64,000 nucleotides of DNA from Albugo candida. Lineage: Eukaryota; Oomycota; Peronosporomycetes; Albuginales; Albuginaceae. The stretch is taken from NCBI GenBank assembly GCA_905220665.1, contig CAJNAR010000152.1, positions 744,001 to 808,000 of the forward strand, in the 5' to 3' direction. Shown here one piece after another: positions 47,475-59,400 of this stretch; within the stretch, counting starts at the first letter, position 1; each line of letters opens with the position of its first letter. The position numbers and the translations under genes were made by a program. The notes under the pieces were generated by a model. The model had not been told where the DNA came from. It saw nothing but the letters and a program-made list of their open reading frames with translations, and ran no database searches.

Positions 47475-49353
47475 ATGCGCGTCAATCAGGTTCGATTGCA
47501 TGGCAATTATCGCACAAGGTGAGACACCCGAGTGAATCCAAACACACCAAACGATTAACTATATTATTTCAATGCACTTCCCAACCAGACCTGAAGTTTT
47601 TGAGTGCGAATTGGAGGTAGACGACTAATTTGAAAATTGCAAAGAGATCCAATATTATACCTTATTTTTGTAGAATACATTTCACGCACGCGGAATCAAT
47701 GAAATATATAAAGAAGTCACCTTCTCGACTGAGAAACTAGCCAATCTGGAGATATTTGACGCAATCGATATCAAACTCGATAAATGTATGCGCAAAATGC
47801 ATCTAAAGGCAGTGCTTAGCTGATCGCTCTGTAAAAAGCGAGCAATCGAGACCCTCATCAAGTAGATGTGGTCATTACTGTCAAGGAAAAAGACTGGAAA
47901 GAATTTAATTTGGGCGTGAAAACAGACGGATACGATGACTCATTGGTGAGAAAGATGATATTTGGGGAGTACCGTATGATCACATAATATCGAATTATGA
48001 TACTAGGAAGCATCTTGCGTACTGATCAATCCATTAGGTACTTCGGAAAAGTTTGATTTCAAATCAACGTATGGATGGAGTGGTAGTCATGTCGAGAGTA
48101 TTAGTCTCATGAAGCCTCAGTTTATGGGCTACCCACTCTACTTTTCCACAGCCGTGTTCAATGATCTCCAGGTCAGTAATGCCAGTTTGAGTACTGATAT
48201 CGTTGGAGCTAAACTTATTCGAGAAGAATCATGAGAAATTGAGCTCGTACAGAGAAAGTCGCAGAGGTAGCCATATTGCAATAAATGATCAAGCGGAACG
48301 GCATAAAGTCCTATTCAAATGTGATCGTCGCGACATTCTTCCGCAGCGAAATCGTTACCTTTCTACGGCATTTTGCTCGTCACCAAATATTCTAGCCGAA
48401 GCGGAACCCTCAACCAAAACGAGTGTAGAATATCAGTTTCAAATGGACTCTCGTGATAATCCTATGATGCCGTCGTCGGGTGGATTGCTACGCTTCAGGT
48501 ACAGCGAATTTGAATCTCTTTTAAAAGTACTTATCTATTTGCTTTTTACAGCACAGAAGTGGCAGGGCTTTTTGCTGATGTTCGTTTCCTGAAAAGTCAA
48601 GTTGAGGCACAAAAACATGTTACGTTTGGTTTTGGATCGCAAAAAAAGGCTGCATTGAGTTTGAGTTTACTTTCACGCTTGGGTAAGGTCTAGTCCTTTT
48701 CAGCCGGTTTTGATTCTGGCTATGGCTTCTTGTAGGAGCAATGAAGTCCACGAGTTCACAAAGCAGTATGAGTAGGATCAGTGATCGATTTTTCGTTGGA
48801 GGCCCAATGAGTCTTCGAGGCTTCCACTATCGAGTAAGACATACCTCGTCGATATCTCATTCATACATGCATCTATCTACAGGGTATTGGTCCTCGTGCG
48901 AGTCCTCGTGATGGTGGCGTCGCGAGTGGAGATGCGTTAGGTGGTGATGTATTCTATACAGCTGCAGCATTTGTGGGTTTTCCAATGCCATTTTCGTTGC
49001 ATTCTGTGAGCAAAAATGAATGATACACTTGTCAGCCAGCTCATCTTACGTGTCTGAATGACAGCTATTGGGACTCCGAGGACAGCTTTTTGCGAATTTG
49101 GGCAATGTGACAAACTGGCAAAACGTCAAAGTAGGCTCTTTACGAAACCTCTTGAGTGAAACACGAGTAGCAGTTGGATTCGGGGTAGTCGTGCCATCAA
49201 CTGTAGGGCGTATGGAAGCTAGTTACTGCTGGATTCTGAATGCGTTACGTCATGTAATGTTCAGAATGAGTTCTCGAAAGGTACAAGACTGAGTGCGTTG
49301 TGATGTAGGATCACATTTCCCGTGGACAATTTGGTATTGGTATCACTTTTTGA
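47475..49353 (+). CDS. SAM50: Sam50/Tob55 mitochondrial outer-membrane beta-barrel assembly protein
   Basis: Eleven exons (47475-47518, 47589-47616, 47674-47785, 47839-47945, 48007-48171, 48227-48498, 48552-48682, 48736-48833, 48893-49015, 49065-49253, 49309-49353), all in phase, give 437 aa. A single POTRA domain opens the protein ('VRLHGNYRTRPEVFECELE' ... 'LEIFDAIDIKLD'). The Omp85 barrel follows, with the lid-lock motif region 'DRFFVGGPMSLRGFHYRGIG' and a C-terminal strand 'GQFGIGITF' ending in Phe. Sam50 folds beta-barrel proteins into the mitochondrial outer membrane. An upstream in-frame ATG at 47352 would add 41 residues, but it would overlap the SETD9-like gene's first exon. I prefer 47475. 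Confidence 0.88.
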
Positions 49354-49610
49354 TGAAAACGAATGGAAAGAAGTGAGCATTCAGAGTTATACAATGCTTT
49401 TGAGCACACTGGTATTATCCGCCCACACTCGTGGAAAATAATATCAGTACATTCTCGATCTGAAAAGCATTTTCGCCATTCACACTTCCTTCTCCATCCA
49501 ACGTCGATGTGAGACTTCATGATCGTCTTCTGAAAAGATAAGGAAGGCAAAAGTGTTATTATTATTCTCAAAACACTGGCAACTTTCACAAAACAAGCTG
49601 CAGCATGGAT

Positions 49611-50285
49611 TCAATGCCAAATTGCTGGAACCGCTTTTTCGATGATGGCTGTAGCCAGCAATTGGATCTCATTATCCGCTTCTTTCTGCAAATGTTGTAA
49701 GCGAGTCAGTCCGTCGTGTTTGACAAGTGAATTGCAAAAAATGGTGACTTTATTAAGATCCCGGTGCTCTGGTGCCAAGTAAAATGTGATCACATCAAGC
49801 AAAATCTGTAGTGCTTGAATGAGCTCGTGTTTGTGCTGTTGACCATTACAACGGGCTACAATTTCCAACTGGATTGTACAGTCTGCTGCTATCTCATTCA
49901 AGTATTTGATTTGTTGGAATGTGTATTGGGTAGAATTAGCAGAGTCAAGTTCTTGACTACTACTGCTAAAGCTCTCTGAGACCGAGCAACCGCTAACCTT
50001 ATCGATTTCCCTGTCCACATTCCGCAGCATAACGCGCCTTCGAAGCATTTCAGCTTTCTGTAGACTCACACGACGTATTTCGTCGCATTTCTTCGATGTC
50101 ATTTTGTTCGATTCGGTGTATCCACATCCTTTTTTACCATAATCTTTTGTTTTTTTATCCTCCGATCTGGCGATCCAAAATTGCGCCAAGAACACGACAC
50201 AAAAAAGAAGTAATCCGCTAAAAGCTACTGTCGCTATGATCTCATTTGCTGTCATGCTGTCATCCACGTGCCAATGCGACTCCAT
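49611..50285 (-). CDS. Membrane-anchored protein with helical ARM-like C-terminus
   Basis: A single-exon, 224-aa protein. One membrane helix lies near residues 14-38 ('ATVAFSGLLLFCVVFLAQFW'). A Lys/Arg-rich and Ser-rich linker follows. The last 110 residues are regular amphipathic helices ('ALQILLDVITFYLAPEHRDL', 'GLTRLQHLQKEADNEIQLLA') that resemble armadillo or Zyg-11-type repeats. It would be a type III or tail-exposed membrane protein with a cytosolic adaptor domain. I do not recognise the family. Start is the first ATG; it diverges from the acetolactate synthase gene across 199 bp. Confidence 0.6.
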   Translation of the reverse strand: MESHWHVDDSMTANEIIATVAFSGLLLFCVVFLAQFWIARSEDKKTKDYGKKGCGYTESNKMTSKKCDEIRRVSLQKAEMLRRRVMLRNVDREIDKVSGCSVSESFSSSSQELDSANSTQYTFQQIKYLNEIAADCTIQLEIVARCNGQQHKHELIQALQILLDVITFYLAPEHRDLNKVTIFCNSLVKHDGLTRLQHLQKEADNEIQLLATAIIEKAVPAIWH

Positions 50286-50484
50286 GGAACTCGTTTCGAT
50301 GGATCGTCTCTTGTAAAGACTCTGATACGCGCGGCTTTATTTAGACACATCAGTCCGCTACAATGAAGAAATCGTTTCAAGATCCATTTATAGCTCTGTC
50401 ATTGGTTAAAAACAGCCGTTTAGACACACTTGATTGGCTAGACTGCGAGAATCGAAAAGCATTGTCCTCCATCCAAACAGCCAC

Positions 50485-51476
50485 ATGTTACGCCGCCAAT
50501 TGCAGCGCCATGCGACTCAATTCAGATGTCCATCACTGACGAGACCCATCAACTCGAAACTAATAACCTCTAAGGCTTTAAAAGCAACTAGACGGCATGT
50601 TATCGCTGCACTTGTTATCAATCAGCCTGGTTGTCTTGCCGAGATTGCCAACTTATTCGCGGCCAGAGGTCATTGATCACAAATGAAAACAAATCGATAG
50701 AAAAATCTCATTTTAGTATGTAGGATATAACATAGACAGCCTGGTAGTCGGTCGAACGGAAGTAGAGGAGCTCTCTCGAATGACTGTAGTTGTGCAGGGA
50801 ACCGATGAAAATGTGATCAATGTGAGTCATACCTGCAGGAATTTCTCTCTAAAAATCTGATTGTGATCTATGAAGATGAAAAAACAACTCGAAGACGTCG
50901 TACATGTTGCAGTTGTCAATATCTTGACCAGCGATACAGAGTCGTCGAAAACTTTTGTTGAAAGAGATCTAATGCTTGCTAAAGTCTCCACAGCAGGTGA
51001 ACCTATTTCCTGTAGAAACACGGTACCTTTGCTCACTCTTTGCATTGTAGCTACAGATTCTCGGGCAGAGGTGGTCGAATTAGCAAATCTTTTCGAAGGA
51101 AAGGTTATCGATGTTCGTCCACACCAGGTCCGCTTTTGTGTATGCTGACCGTGCACACTCAGCCCCTCAGCGTGTATAATGCAGGTGATGGTCCAACTAG
51201 CTGGCACACCAGGTCGGATCGAGGCGTTTTTACAGCTTTTAAAGCCGTTGGGAATCATTGAAGTTCATCGAAGTGGAGTCATTGCAATGGCTAGAAGGTA
51301 TGTCCCTCACATAACATCGTTTTTGACTCGTGTATGACAACCTCTTGTGATTCAGCACAAGCGTGTCAGACTTGCTTGGTGATATTTCTTTGGAAGGGGC
51401 AACGACTTCGCTTTTGCAGCAGCATGCAGATGATGTTGATGTTGATGTTGATGTATCTCGGCTTCCACCCGGGTAA
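50485..51476 (+). CDS. Acetolactate synthase regulatory (small) subunit, mitochondrial
   Basis: Six exons (50485-50668, 50724-50821, 50876-50996, 51051-51127, 51185-51297, 51356-51476) give 237 aa. A basic N-terminus of about 35 residues looks like a mitochondrial presequence. The first ACT domain reads 'HVIAALVINQPGCLAEIANL' then 'GYNIDSLVVGRTE' and 'LSRMTVVVQG'. The IlvH-type C-terminal half has 'VERDLMLAKVS', 'EVVELANLFEGKVIDVRP' and 'GRIEAFLQLLKPLGIIEVHR'. The subunit activates the catalytic enzyme of branched-chain amino acid synthesis and gives valine feedback. The 54-nt intron at 50997-51050 is in frame and stop-free, so retention would not truncate the protein. The tail is Asp-Val repeats. 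Confidence 0.9.
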
Positions 51477-51722
51477 AAATCATTTTCCTTGGAGTACTAG
51501 CCGATGTATAGATTCCAGGATCAAATGAATACCGTCCATGTCGCGTGTTTGAGTAATTGTGAGATACATGCTGATTAGAAATTCCTACTCCCGAGTACGA
51601 AGCTGCCTTACGTCGAAAGTGAGAATTCGATATGCATTTGCAAAACTGCGAGTAGATTGGCCAGAGGAGCATGTAATTTCTTGTTGAGATAGGCAATATA
51701 CTGCACCGGAGGCTTGCGTTAT

Positions 51723-52594
51723 TTATTTGAGTCCTGCAAAGGCGTCAATGTCAATGCCTTTCTTCCCCTGCGAAGGTTTGGCTCCACTGATATCAATTGG
51801 ATTCATGAGTTGTGAAATGTTGTAATTGCTATTTGCGGCGGCGGTTGCTGCATTCGATACTGACAGTGGTTGCATTGGCAAGGCTGACGACATCGCCGAG
51901 GTATTCACCGGTCGTCGGAGAACATTAGTGTCTGAGCAGTTGAGTGGCACTGAAGCAAAGTTTGATGCAGATTTTTTTCGTGGAGCTAACGGGTCTAAAG
52001 CCAATCTAAGAGATACATTGTAAGTCGCTTTGAGGAGCTTTGCAATGTGGTAACACGTCATACTGCTCGAATGATTTTGTAATCTGCGGCTGACAAAGCG
52101 TGTCGAATGGATCTACAATGCTACGAGCGCGGTGAGGTCATTGATCGCAGCCGCTGCAAAAACTTACTCGGGGGCCCTGGTATTTTGTGCCACATTTGGC
52201 TCCATCGGAACGCTTCTGCTTGTCGTACTTGTGCTAGTCTACCAAACAAACACATAACAAATTGATTTAAATGCTGCTGATATTTCACCTTTCGTAATGG
52301 ATCGAAGAGAAGCTCGTGTGCTGTGCTCACAATCGCGGGTGCTTGTTCGTCGATTAAATTGATTTCAGGCTGTGCGACAACCACCTTATTAAGCTGATTT
52401 GCTTTCTCACGCTCTGCTCTTCGATTAGAAATCGGCCTTCTCGCTTCCCTTCCAACCGCAATAGAATCGGAGATCTTGTGCTCTGAAACAATCTCCTGAG
52501 TCCCAGATGTTGCTCCAAACGCCTTATTGTTCTCCTTTGCGACCATTTCGACACTTTTCATACCCCACTTTTGCGTTCCAAACGATACTTTCAT
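51723..52594 (-). CDS. Protein with clathrin/AP-binding-like motifs, unknown family
   Basis: Four exons (52289-52594, 52168-52238, 52064-52120, 51723-52005; introns 50, 47 and 58 nt) join in phase to 238 aa. The chain is mostly disordered. It contains 'DPFDTL' (a DPF-type AP-2 ear motif), 'INLIDEQ', 'LLFDPLRK' and 'LALDPLAP', and ends 'GIDIDAFAGLK'. Such short motifs occur in epsins and other endocytic adaptors, but no ENTH, ANTH or NECAP domain is visible. The start follows the FAIM-like stop by 22 bp on the same strand, so it may instead be a 3' extension of that locus through an unseen splice. Confidence 0.5.
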
Positions 52595-52616
52595 ACAAAT
52601 AGTCAGATATAGCTGT

Positions 52617-53286
52617 CTACTGATGAAGCTCCACCCGCATACCCGGTGCAGGCGCAATCGGAGGAGCTGATGGCTTGTAAATTGGTTCATAGACACTCGA
52701 CGCAGGTGCCAACTTTCTTCGACGGTAAACGTCCCAATGTCGATACGGTATGCGATTTATAATGAGATCTTAAGGCGTGAATTAATCCTCAGGTAAGTCG
52801 TAAATCTTCCATTTCTCACCGTATTTTGGCACTTCTTCGCCTCCGGTGTCATTGATTCGAACCTCTAAAGAATAATTCGTGTTTTCCAGGTACATTTTAT
52901 GACTCCAATCACTCATTGTCGCCTAATTTGAACATCAGTTGATAAAGGTGCTGGAACTTGTACACGCGTATAACGCACAGTATTCGAGTAGTGTACTTGA
53001 TGCCCATCAAATTCAATGCACTACAAATAAAAATAAAGAGGTTGATATCTATGCGTGTATACGATTTCGTAGTAAAAGTCTCGGTACAAGCCTTCTTGTA
53101 AGACATGATCGAGTGTGTCAAAACAACTGTATGAACTGATTCAGACTCTCCGAGTGTAAATTGCCACGTCACGCGCCTCTTTGAGGCCGCAACAACCTCA
53201 CCGATATGATCTTCCATGCGATTGACGCGCTTTGGTGGTCCAATTTCATTTGGATCCGGCCGCGGATTGTACAGTCGAGAATCCAT
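52617..53286 (-). CDS. FAIM-like (Fas apoptotic inhibitory molecule fold) protein
   Basis: Four exons (53092-53286, 52979-53020, 52820-52922, 52617-52768) give 163 aa; human FAIM1 is 179. The beta-strand pattern fits FAIM: 'RRVTWQFTLGESESVHTVVL' with a His-x-Val-x-Leu core, then 'KKCIEFDGHQVHYSNT' (like 'GKRVVYVDGKE') and 'NYSLEVRINDT'. The C-terminal tail is Pro-rich. FAIM proteins are soluble cytosolic factors linked to protein-aggregate and stress control. The first intron uses GC-AG (AAG|gcttgt), an accepted minor class. Similarity is moderate, so the family call is tentative while the gene structure is good. Confidence 0.55.
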
Positions 53287-53856
53287 TGATTACTACCAAG
53301 CTTCCAACACTTGCGAATACACAAAAATGTGTCGTCGGACGGGATCAACGCGAAACGTTTAGACAGGTTAACACATTTCACAGGTACTGAGGTTATGGAC
53401 AGTGGGAACTCTAAACTTGAGGCTTTTCTCAACGTTTGAATACAAGTATGAAGCTGGACAGTTTCTGGGCAGTAATTGGAGTAAAAGCAGATTGGAGAAT
53501 AAAAGTCAAAGCATCCCGCAAAATCGACTCTTTTCTTTGGTTGTACGGTCTGGTGAGATTTTGTTTGGGGTAAAAGCTGTCATCTATTGAATCTAGTGAC
53601 AGGTATCAGCTACAAAAGGTAAGCATGCTGCATGACTCGTGGTCATTGCGGTAATCTTCGGAGCGCGCTTTGAATTTATTGCCAGCGCAATAGTATAATC
53701 AAAAGGGTATGAAGTTTTGGAAGTAATCGCAATGCATAATTCCGAAAGAGTTGAAGCTTTTGCATTCATCTTATATTATACTTATTTTTAGTACAGTCTA
53801 TTTCTACGTTCGGTGATGCATCTATTTAATTCAATTGTAAACAGTAGGCAGTAATA
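53287..53856. other. Intergenic gap, possible tiny gene unresolved
   Basis: A plus-strand ATG near 53396 opens 'MDSGNSKLEAFLN' before a possible donor, and a later frame reads 'LENKSQSIPQNRLFSLVV'. The phases do not join cleanly. I do not call a gene. Confidence 0.3.
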
Positions 53857-54450
53857 TCATTGGACATCACAAGTGTTAATTGATGTGAATGTACTGGTGT
53901 ATTTCATCACAGCGGCTTCCAATGCCTCCAAATGAGGATCGTACACGTCGAGTTTTCGCATAGAGTTACATAAACGAAAGAGATATTCTGTGTTTGGACC
54001 ACTCATACCAGATCTTGTAGCGATCTGCTGCGCCATTTCATTCAGTGAGGAAGGTCCAAGGAAGTCGGAATTGTGAGGACGAGCGATATACACCAACGCA
54101 TTACGAACAACCCCATCCGTGCAATTTACGTCGACAAGCCTGCGATCGTACCCAGCACGTTCACGAGCATCAAGATTTTGAAGTGTGTAGAGAATTTCAT
54201 CGTCAGGAATTTTATATAGTCGTCCCCAAGTAATGTTGTCACCATCCTCATGAGCGTATTCATCGGCAAAGTTTTCAATTTCATCAGAGCTTATCAAAGT
54301 CACCACGCGTCCCATTGCATCTGGAGATCCTCGATGATCAGGACTTCCTTGCCAGAAACGTCGATGCCATCCTTTCACATACCCGTAAACGGTGTCTTCT
54401 ACCGGGAAATTTGTCTTCCAGACGATCGAACCATACCCGAAGACCCACAT
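53857..54450 (-). CDS. ChaC-type gamma-glutamylcyclotransferase
   Basis: A single-exon, 197-aa protein starting at the ATG of '[11 protein letters not shown]', the family's N-terminal YGS loop. Further family blocks are '[17 protein letters not shown]', 'WGRLYKIP' and '[12 protein letters not shown]', with the region '[18 protein letters not shown]' near the end. ChaC enzymes cleave glutathione to 5-oxoproline and Cys-Gly in the cytosol. Length fits ChaC2 (about 180 aa). The frame is open five codons further upstream, but without another ATG. Confidence 0.9.
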   Translation of the reverse strand: MWVFGYGSIVWKTNFPVEDTVYGYVKGWHRRFWQGSPDHRGSPDAMGRVVTLISSDEIENFADEYAHEDGDNITWGRLYKIPDDEILYTLQNLDARERAGYDRRLVDVNCTDGVVRNALVYIARPHNSDFLGPSSLNEMAQQIATRSGMSGPNTEYLFRLCNSMRKLDVYDPHLEALEAAVMKYTSTFTSINTCDVQ

Positions 54451-56493
54451 GATCAAAAATTGCAAAAGTCAAAGTGGATGTTTGGGACTAGACAGAAATG
54501 CCAATAATGATGGCGGTCATATCGTATTCCAAGGAGCTACTGGCTCTTTTATGTCGATTCCCCAAACGCGTTAGAGGGTAGACTCACACACATTACACGT
54601 GTTTATTGGCTTATAATCTCGCAATCTTCAGTGATTTACCCAATCTGCGCACGTTATTCTAATCACCCTGCTAGTCATTGAAATGGTCCGCGAGGATTGG
54701 CTGAAGAAATTTAGCAGAGACATTGCATACCAACATTCGTAAAGCATCACACCCTGCGTGTCTGCGTGAAGGATGAAACCTTCAACACCTGTCGTATGGG
54801 CCCTAGTTAACGTTATTCATAGAGTTTTGAGCTTAATTGTCGGGCATTATGCATTTGAACTGTCTTGACTGGAGGGACATAGGTTGTAGATGAGTCAAGT
54901 TATACTCGGGTACAGCCACTTCATACGATTTCGGACAAAAGATTAATAGTAATCTGTTCGTGTCGATTACTTCTGAACTGCTTCGCTCAAGTGAAATTCA
55001 TCGATTGCGTTAAAGTCTTCATGGGATTTCTTCCTGAAAGCACGTATAACGGCATTGAGTGTCACGTCGATCTTACCTGTACACCCACTTACATGGATGA
55101 GCGCAATGATGTTCCGACCGAGTAACTAAGTGTCTGCTGACTCTACCTCTCTGTCTTATCGAATCATGACATGTAGTCGCAATCCTCCAACATAGCCATG
55201 AGATTTAGTGTGCTCACATCAGTGTACAATCAACTAAATTAGTCCTTCGTAAAACCAGAATCTTCTAGACACGAGCCAAACAAATCATTGCCTACGAATC
55301 ACATCTACAGAAAGCCGATGTTGGGTAGATACTTTGGGTTCCATCCAGATGCAATAAATGTCCGAGGCTAGCACATTCTACCTATCAGAACCACTACAAG
55401 TCTCTTGTGGTCGGCGCGCACGTCTTTATCTCTAAAGAGACTTTAATTCATAAAGGTTGACGATGTTTTTCATCAGATGCATATACAAAATCAAAGAAAA
55501 TGAATGGCTACTTTTCTTCAGTCTTGCATTCAAGCGCCTTGGGAAACGCTCCTAAGATGGAAATGGTGGTTTTATCTGGCGAATTGAAGAAATTTTCTGT
55601 TCACCTTAACATCGCGCTGGTGATGATGATAGAGTCAGATTCGATGATTGACATTCACAGCCAAACCACAAGGCTGATTAGTCATAATCAGACGACAGTT
55701 CTTCATCATCCGTCACGATCGATCAGGAATTGTCACCCTTATGATACAATTGAATCGTATGAACTTTTTCTCTATACCGCAAGATACGTCTTGTGTGCAC
55801 CCGCGCTGCACTTCATTTGCACAGCGCCATGAAGGATATTCGGTTGAGCGAATGTGGTGTGTACAAGCAAATTTCATGCATATAAATGTTCTTATGTTGA
55901 GAATGTGACGCGATAAAGGCATTGGCTACATCGCAACATTGGCGCTACCTTTGTTCGTAAAAATACTCAAGGAATTTCAATTCTTCATCCGTGTGAGATG
56001 TAAGTGCTTCTACCAAAAGTCAGAAAGTCCATAGCAGCTGTATACCAGTAGTGATAGCGTTAAATTTTCTTTGTAAAGGAGTTGGTCAACGAATATATCT
56101 CCGGTACACAAAAGCTTTGAGATCCAACAATTCAGGGCACTTGACGAATAGGAAATCAGTGTCACGATACTTTCACTCTTTATCAAAACTATAAGGCCAT
56201 TAGCATCTAATTTTGTCGATATGAAAAAGTTCCCACCAAGCTGTAGCTGTATTCAATAGCTTCAACTGCATAACAAATCCATCAAATATTATTCAGCTTA
56301 TGTTATATCCTCTGTGACATCAGGTATCCAATAATTAGACTTTGTATATGCTTACGGTCAGCCATTATTTCGACATATATAGCTTTGATTTTGTTCGAGT
56401 AAATACATACAATTACTCGCTTAAAATCAGGAAACCAAACTTCTTGCGGAAGCATATGATTGGCTAGATAGGAGCTACTCGCTTTCAACGTAT
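54451..56493. other. Gene-poor gap, nothing recognised
   Basis: 2 kb between ChaC and the large plus-strand gene. The longest frame (55500-55832) shows no family features. No transposon or RNA motif was recognised. Confidence 0.4.
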
Positions 56494-59400
56494 ATGAAGC
56501 AGGAAGATTTTGTAGCCGAGTCCGAAGACGACGATGCCACAACGAAAGCTTGCCAGAACGCGTCTCAACGTATCGATGATACCACAAGCATAGAAGACAC
56601 GATAGATATAGAGAAGATCTCGCAATCAAGCCGTATAGTTTCAAACAAAAAGCTTCATAAAAATTGTCCGGCACCAGCACAAGAACTGATACCATGTGAT
56701 TCACAGAACGAATCCAAAATTCTTCATGATGGAAAATTTACACAATCCTTTCAAGTCAGAAAAGATGACGGATTGCTTGAGATCCGGTCATTTGTGATGG
56801 TGGATTCACGCACTTGGCCTGGAATCAACAAACCCGGTGGTCCTGGTCGAGTGGCTGCCGTCCGTCAAGAGGATCAATCATTTGTGTACGATATTCGCTA
56901 CATTTTTGGTGGATTCGAGAAAGGAGTTAGAAGAGAGTTTATTCATTTGTCAAATTTGCTGGAAAGAGAACAAACTGCTCGAGTGCCCCAACCGCGGCAG
57001 TATTATCATGGTATTTTACACACTCAGCGATACTGACGCTCACTTTATCAATAAATCTACTTCTTAGAGGAATATGCCGAGCCTCGTGGCGTCAAAAGGA
57101 GCAATAAAGAGCAATCAAAAAAGAAGAGATGGGAACCGCAAGAGTGTAATGACTTGATGCGGGATGACGCAAATGATATGAAGTCACCGAGTGTGACTGC
57201 TTACATCCAAGAGAATGAGAAAGTCAGGACAGTTGAGAGGGAGACGAAGCCTGTACTGCCGTCGGTTAGCGGAAAAAGCGTTTACACACGAAAAAGAAGG
57301 CGACTGCGTCAAAATTCTGACCGAATACGAGGAGATTCTGGCAGTGAATTGGAGCAAATTGACCGCACCGTTTTTAATGATTTCGGTAAAAATACATCCG
57401 AGGCTTCTAATTCAGCTGAAAGTGACGATGGTTATCAACCCTTGCATCTTTCGAGGAGACATACTTTCGAGAAGAAGCGAAGACGCTATGTAGGCGGGTA
57501 TTGGCATCATGGGGAGGATGCTGATTCGACATTCATCCAGCCAGAGGACAGCGCTATGGACCTTCCAGATGACGTCCGGAAGCAGACACATTTCAAACTC
57601 GCCGAGTCTATCGACGGACTAAAGCATCAACTAGCAGTCGAGTCAGAAAATTTTGAGATGGCATTGTGTCAATTTTACAGCGTCAAGCGCTCTATCAGCT
57701 TTGATACTAGCTCAACACTCGAATATAGTGAGCTCAATGATTTATACGACAAAGTAGGTTGCATGTGATTATCCATTTGAGATCCTTTTGTAAATAATTG
57801 TGTTCAAATAGCTCACGCAATTGGAATCGAGTCTCAGGAAGGATATCATTCGATCAGGAGAAGACATTGTTGACATGATCATTCGAGCAATAGAGGGGCG
57901 AGATGCGCGGCTGGTATTACACAATGCAATTGGGGATTTGATCTAACTTTCTCAATAGCCAGAAAATTTGGAACTAGATCACGATGAGCGAAAACGGCGA
58001 GTAGCAGAATACGGCTCGTGGCTGAGAAAAACGAAAATGATTGCAGAAGAAATGTATCGTGAAAATCGCTGGAAGAAACCGGGTGTACCTTCAGAATTAG
58101 ATTCTGGTAGTCAAAGTGGAGAAGCATTGGGTGGTGAGATGAGTGACGAGGACTATGAATCGGAGGATGCCGAAGCTGATCGAGTCTTGGAAGAATGGCA
58201 AGATGGTTGCGATGCAGCAACTTTGGACGTACGTGATGGGAACTATGACACCTCTGATGAAAGGATTTGGACGAGTAGGTCACAGGAAAGCTTTACTCAA
58301 TTACCAAAAGCCCATACACGAGCACGTTCCCGTATTTCGTTTGATCACCGAATCCAAAGTTCAGGTCTCACAGTCAACTCTGGAACAATACCGCGCCAAA
58401 TTCAGTCAAAACTGAGACTCACAACGCGAAGGATCACAAGCGAGGATTTTAGTAGCAAGTGGAATTGGTATAGAGTTTTGAAGAATATCCGCACAAGTCG
58501 GAAACAAAATTCATCTGGCAAGCTGTGCTCTAAAAAACAGCCGAACAAGCTGCAAAAATCGAAATCCTGGTTGTTCCGTCACGACGTGAATGCAAAAGTT
58601 AGAGCCTTACGTAATCTTCGATCAGAAAATGCATCCAATTCAAAGCTTCGTAGTATTGCCCGAAAACACGTTTCTCCTCTTACCAATGCGTCCGCTCCTC
58701 AGAATGCTCACTACATTGATAACGAATCACACCACTCAAGGGAATATGCTGATTGGGACTCTGTCTTCGAGGTCGTACAAGTTGATTCATCTCTGTCACG
58801 TCTTCTACAGCTTGCACCCTGTACGGTCGAAAGACAGCGTGCTCTACTAGATTTTGAGAAAAATGTCGACGGAGAGCTATACAGAATGTGTCCGGCAATC
58901 AACGATCCTATCGATCATCAGAAGGCATTCATTGCGCACCAAGGAAAGTTCACTCGGCAATCACTGAATTTGCTTTATTGGATGGAACAGAAATTCATGA
59001 AATCAGTGACTTTAGAGCTATTTGAGAAGAGAGAGACATATATAGCGACAGACTGGAAGAATACGACAACTTACAAGGAACTAGAAAATTTGGAAGGCGC
59101 ATGCAAACAAGCTCTCCTTACTTTTACAGAAACCACCATCAGAACCTTATGTTATCAAAGTCTTGAGACGATTCATAAACTCGCAGAATTTGCATCAACC
59201 GAACTCAAACAGATACTTCAATGCATTCCTTCTTGTGGCCAGATTTTTGAGAATTTTAAAGGGTATTTCGCATTCTTTGAGCTCGAGGATGAGATATCTA
59301 CGCCTCTACTCCATACGATCAGCTGTATCTTTTGGCATGCACTGCGAATCGCAGAAGCATTGTTGAAGGTCTCTGCGTGTAAGACTCAGCAAAGCGAATC

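Noticed and set aside
52847..52870. tRNA-like gattcgaacctc
   Set aside because: It lies within a well-supported exon of the FAIM-like gene, with no surrounding tRNA fold.
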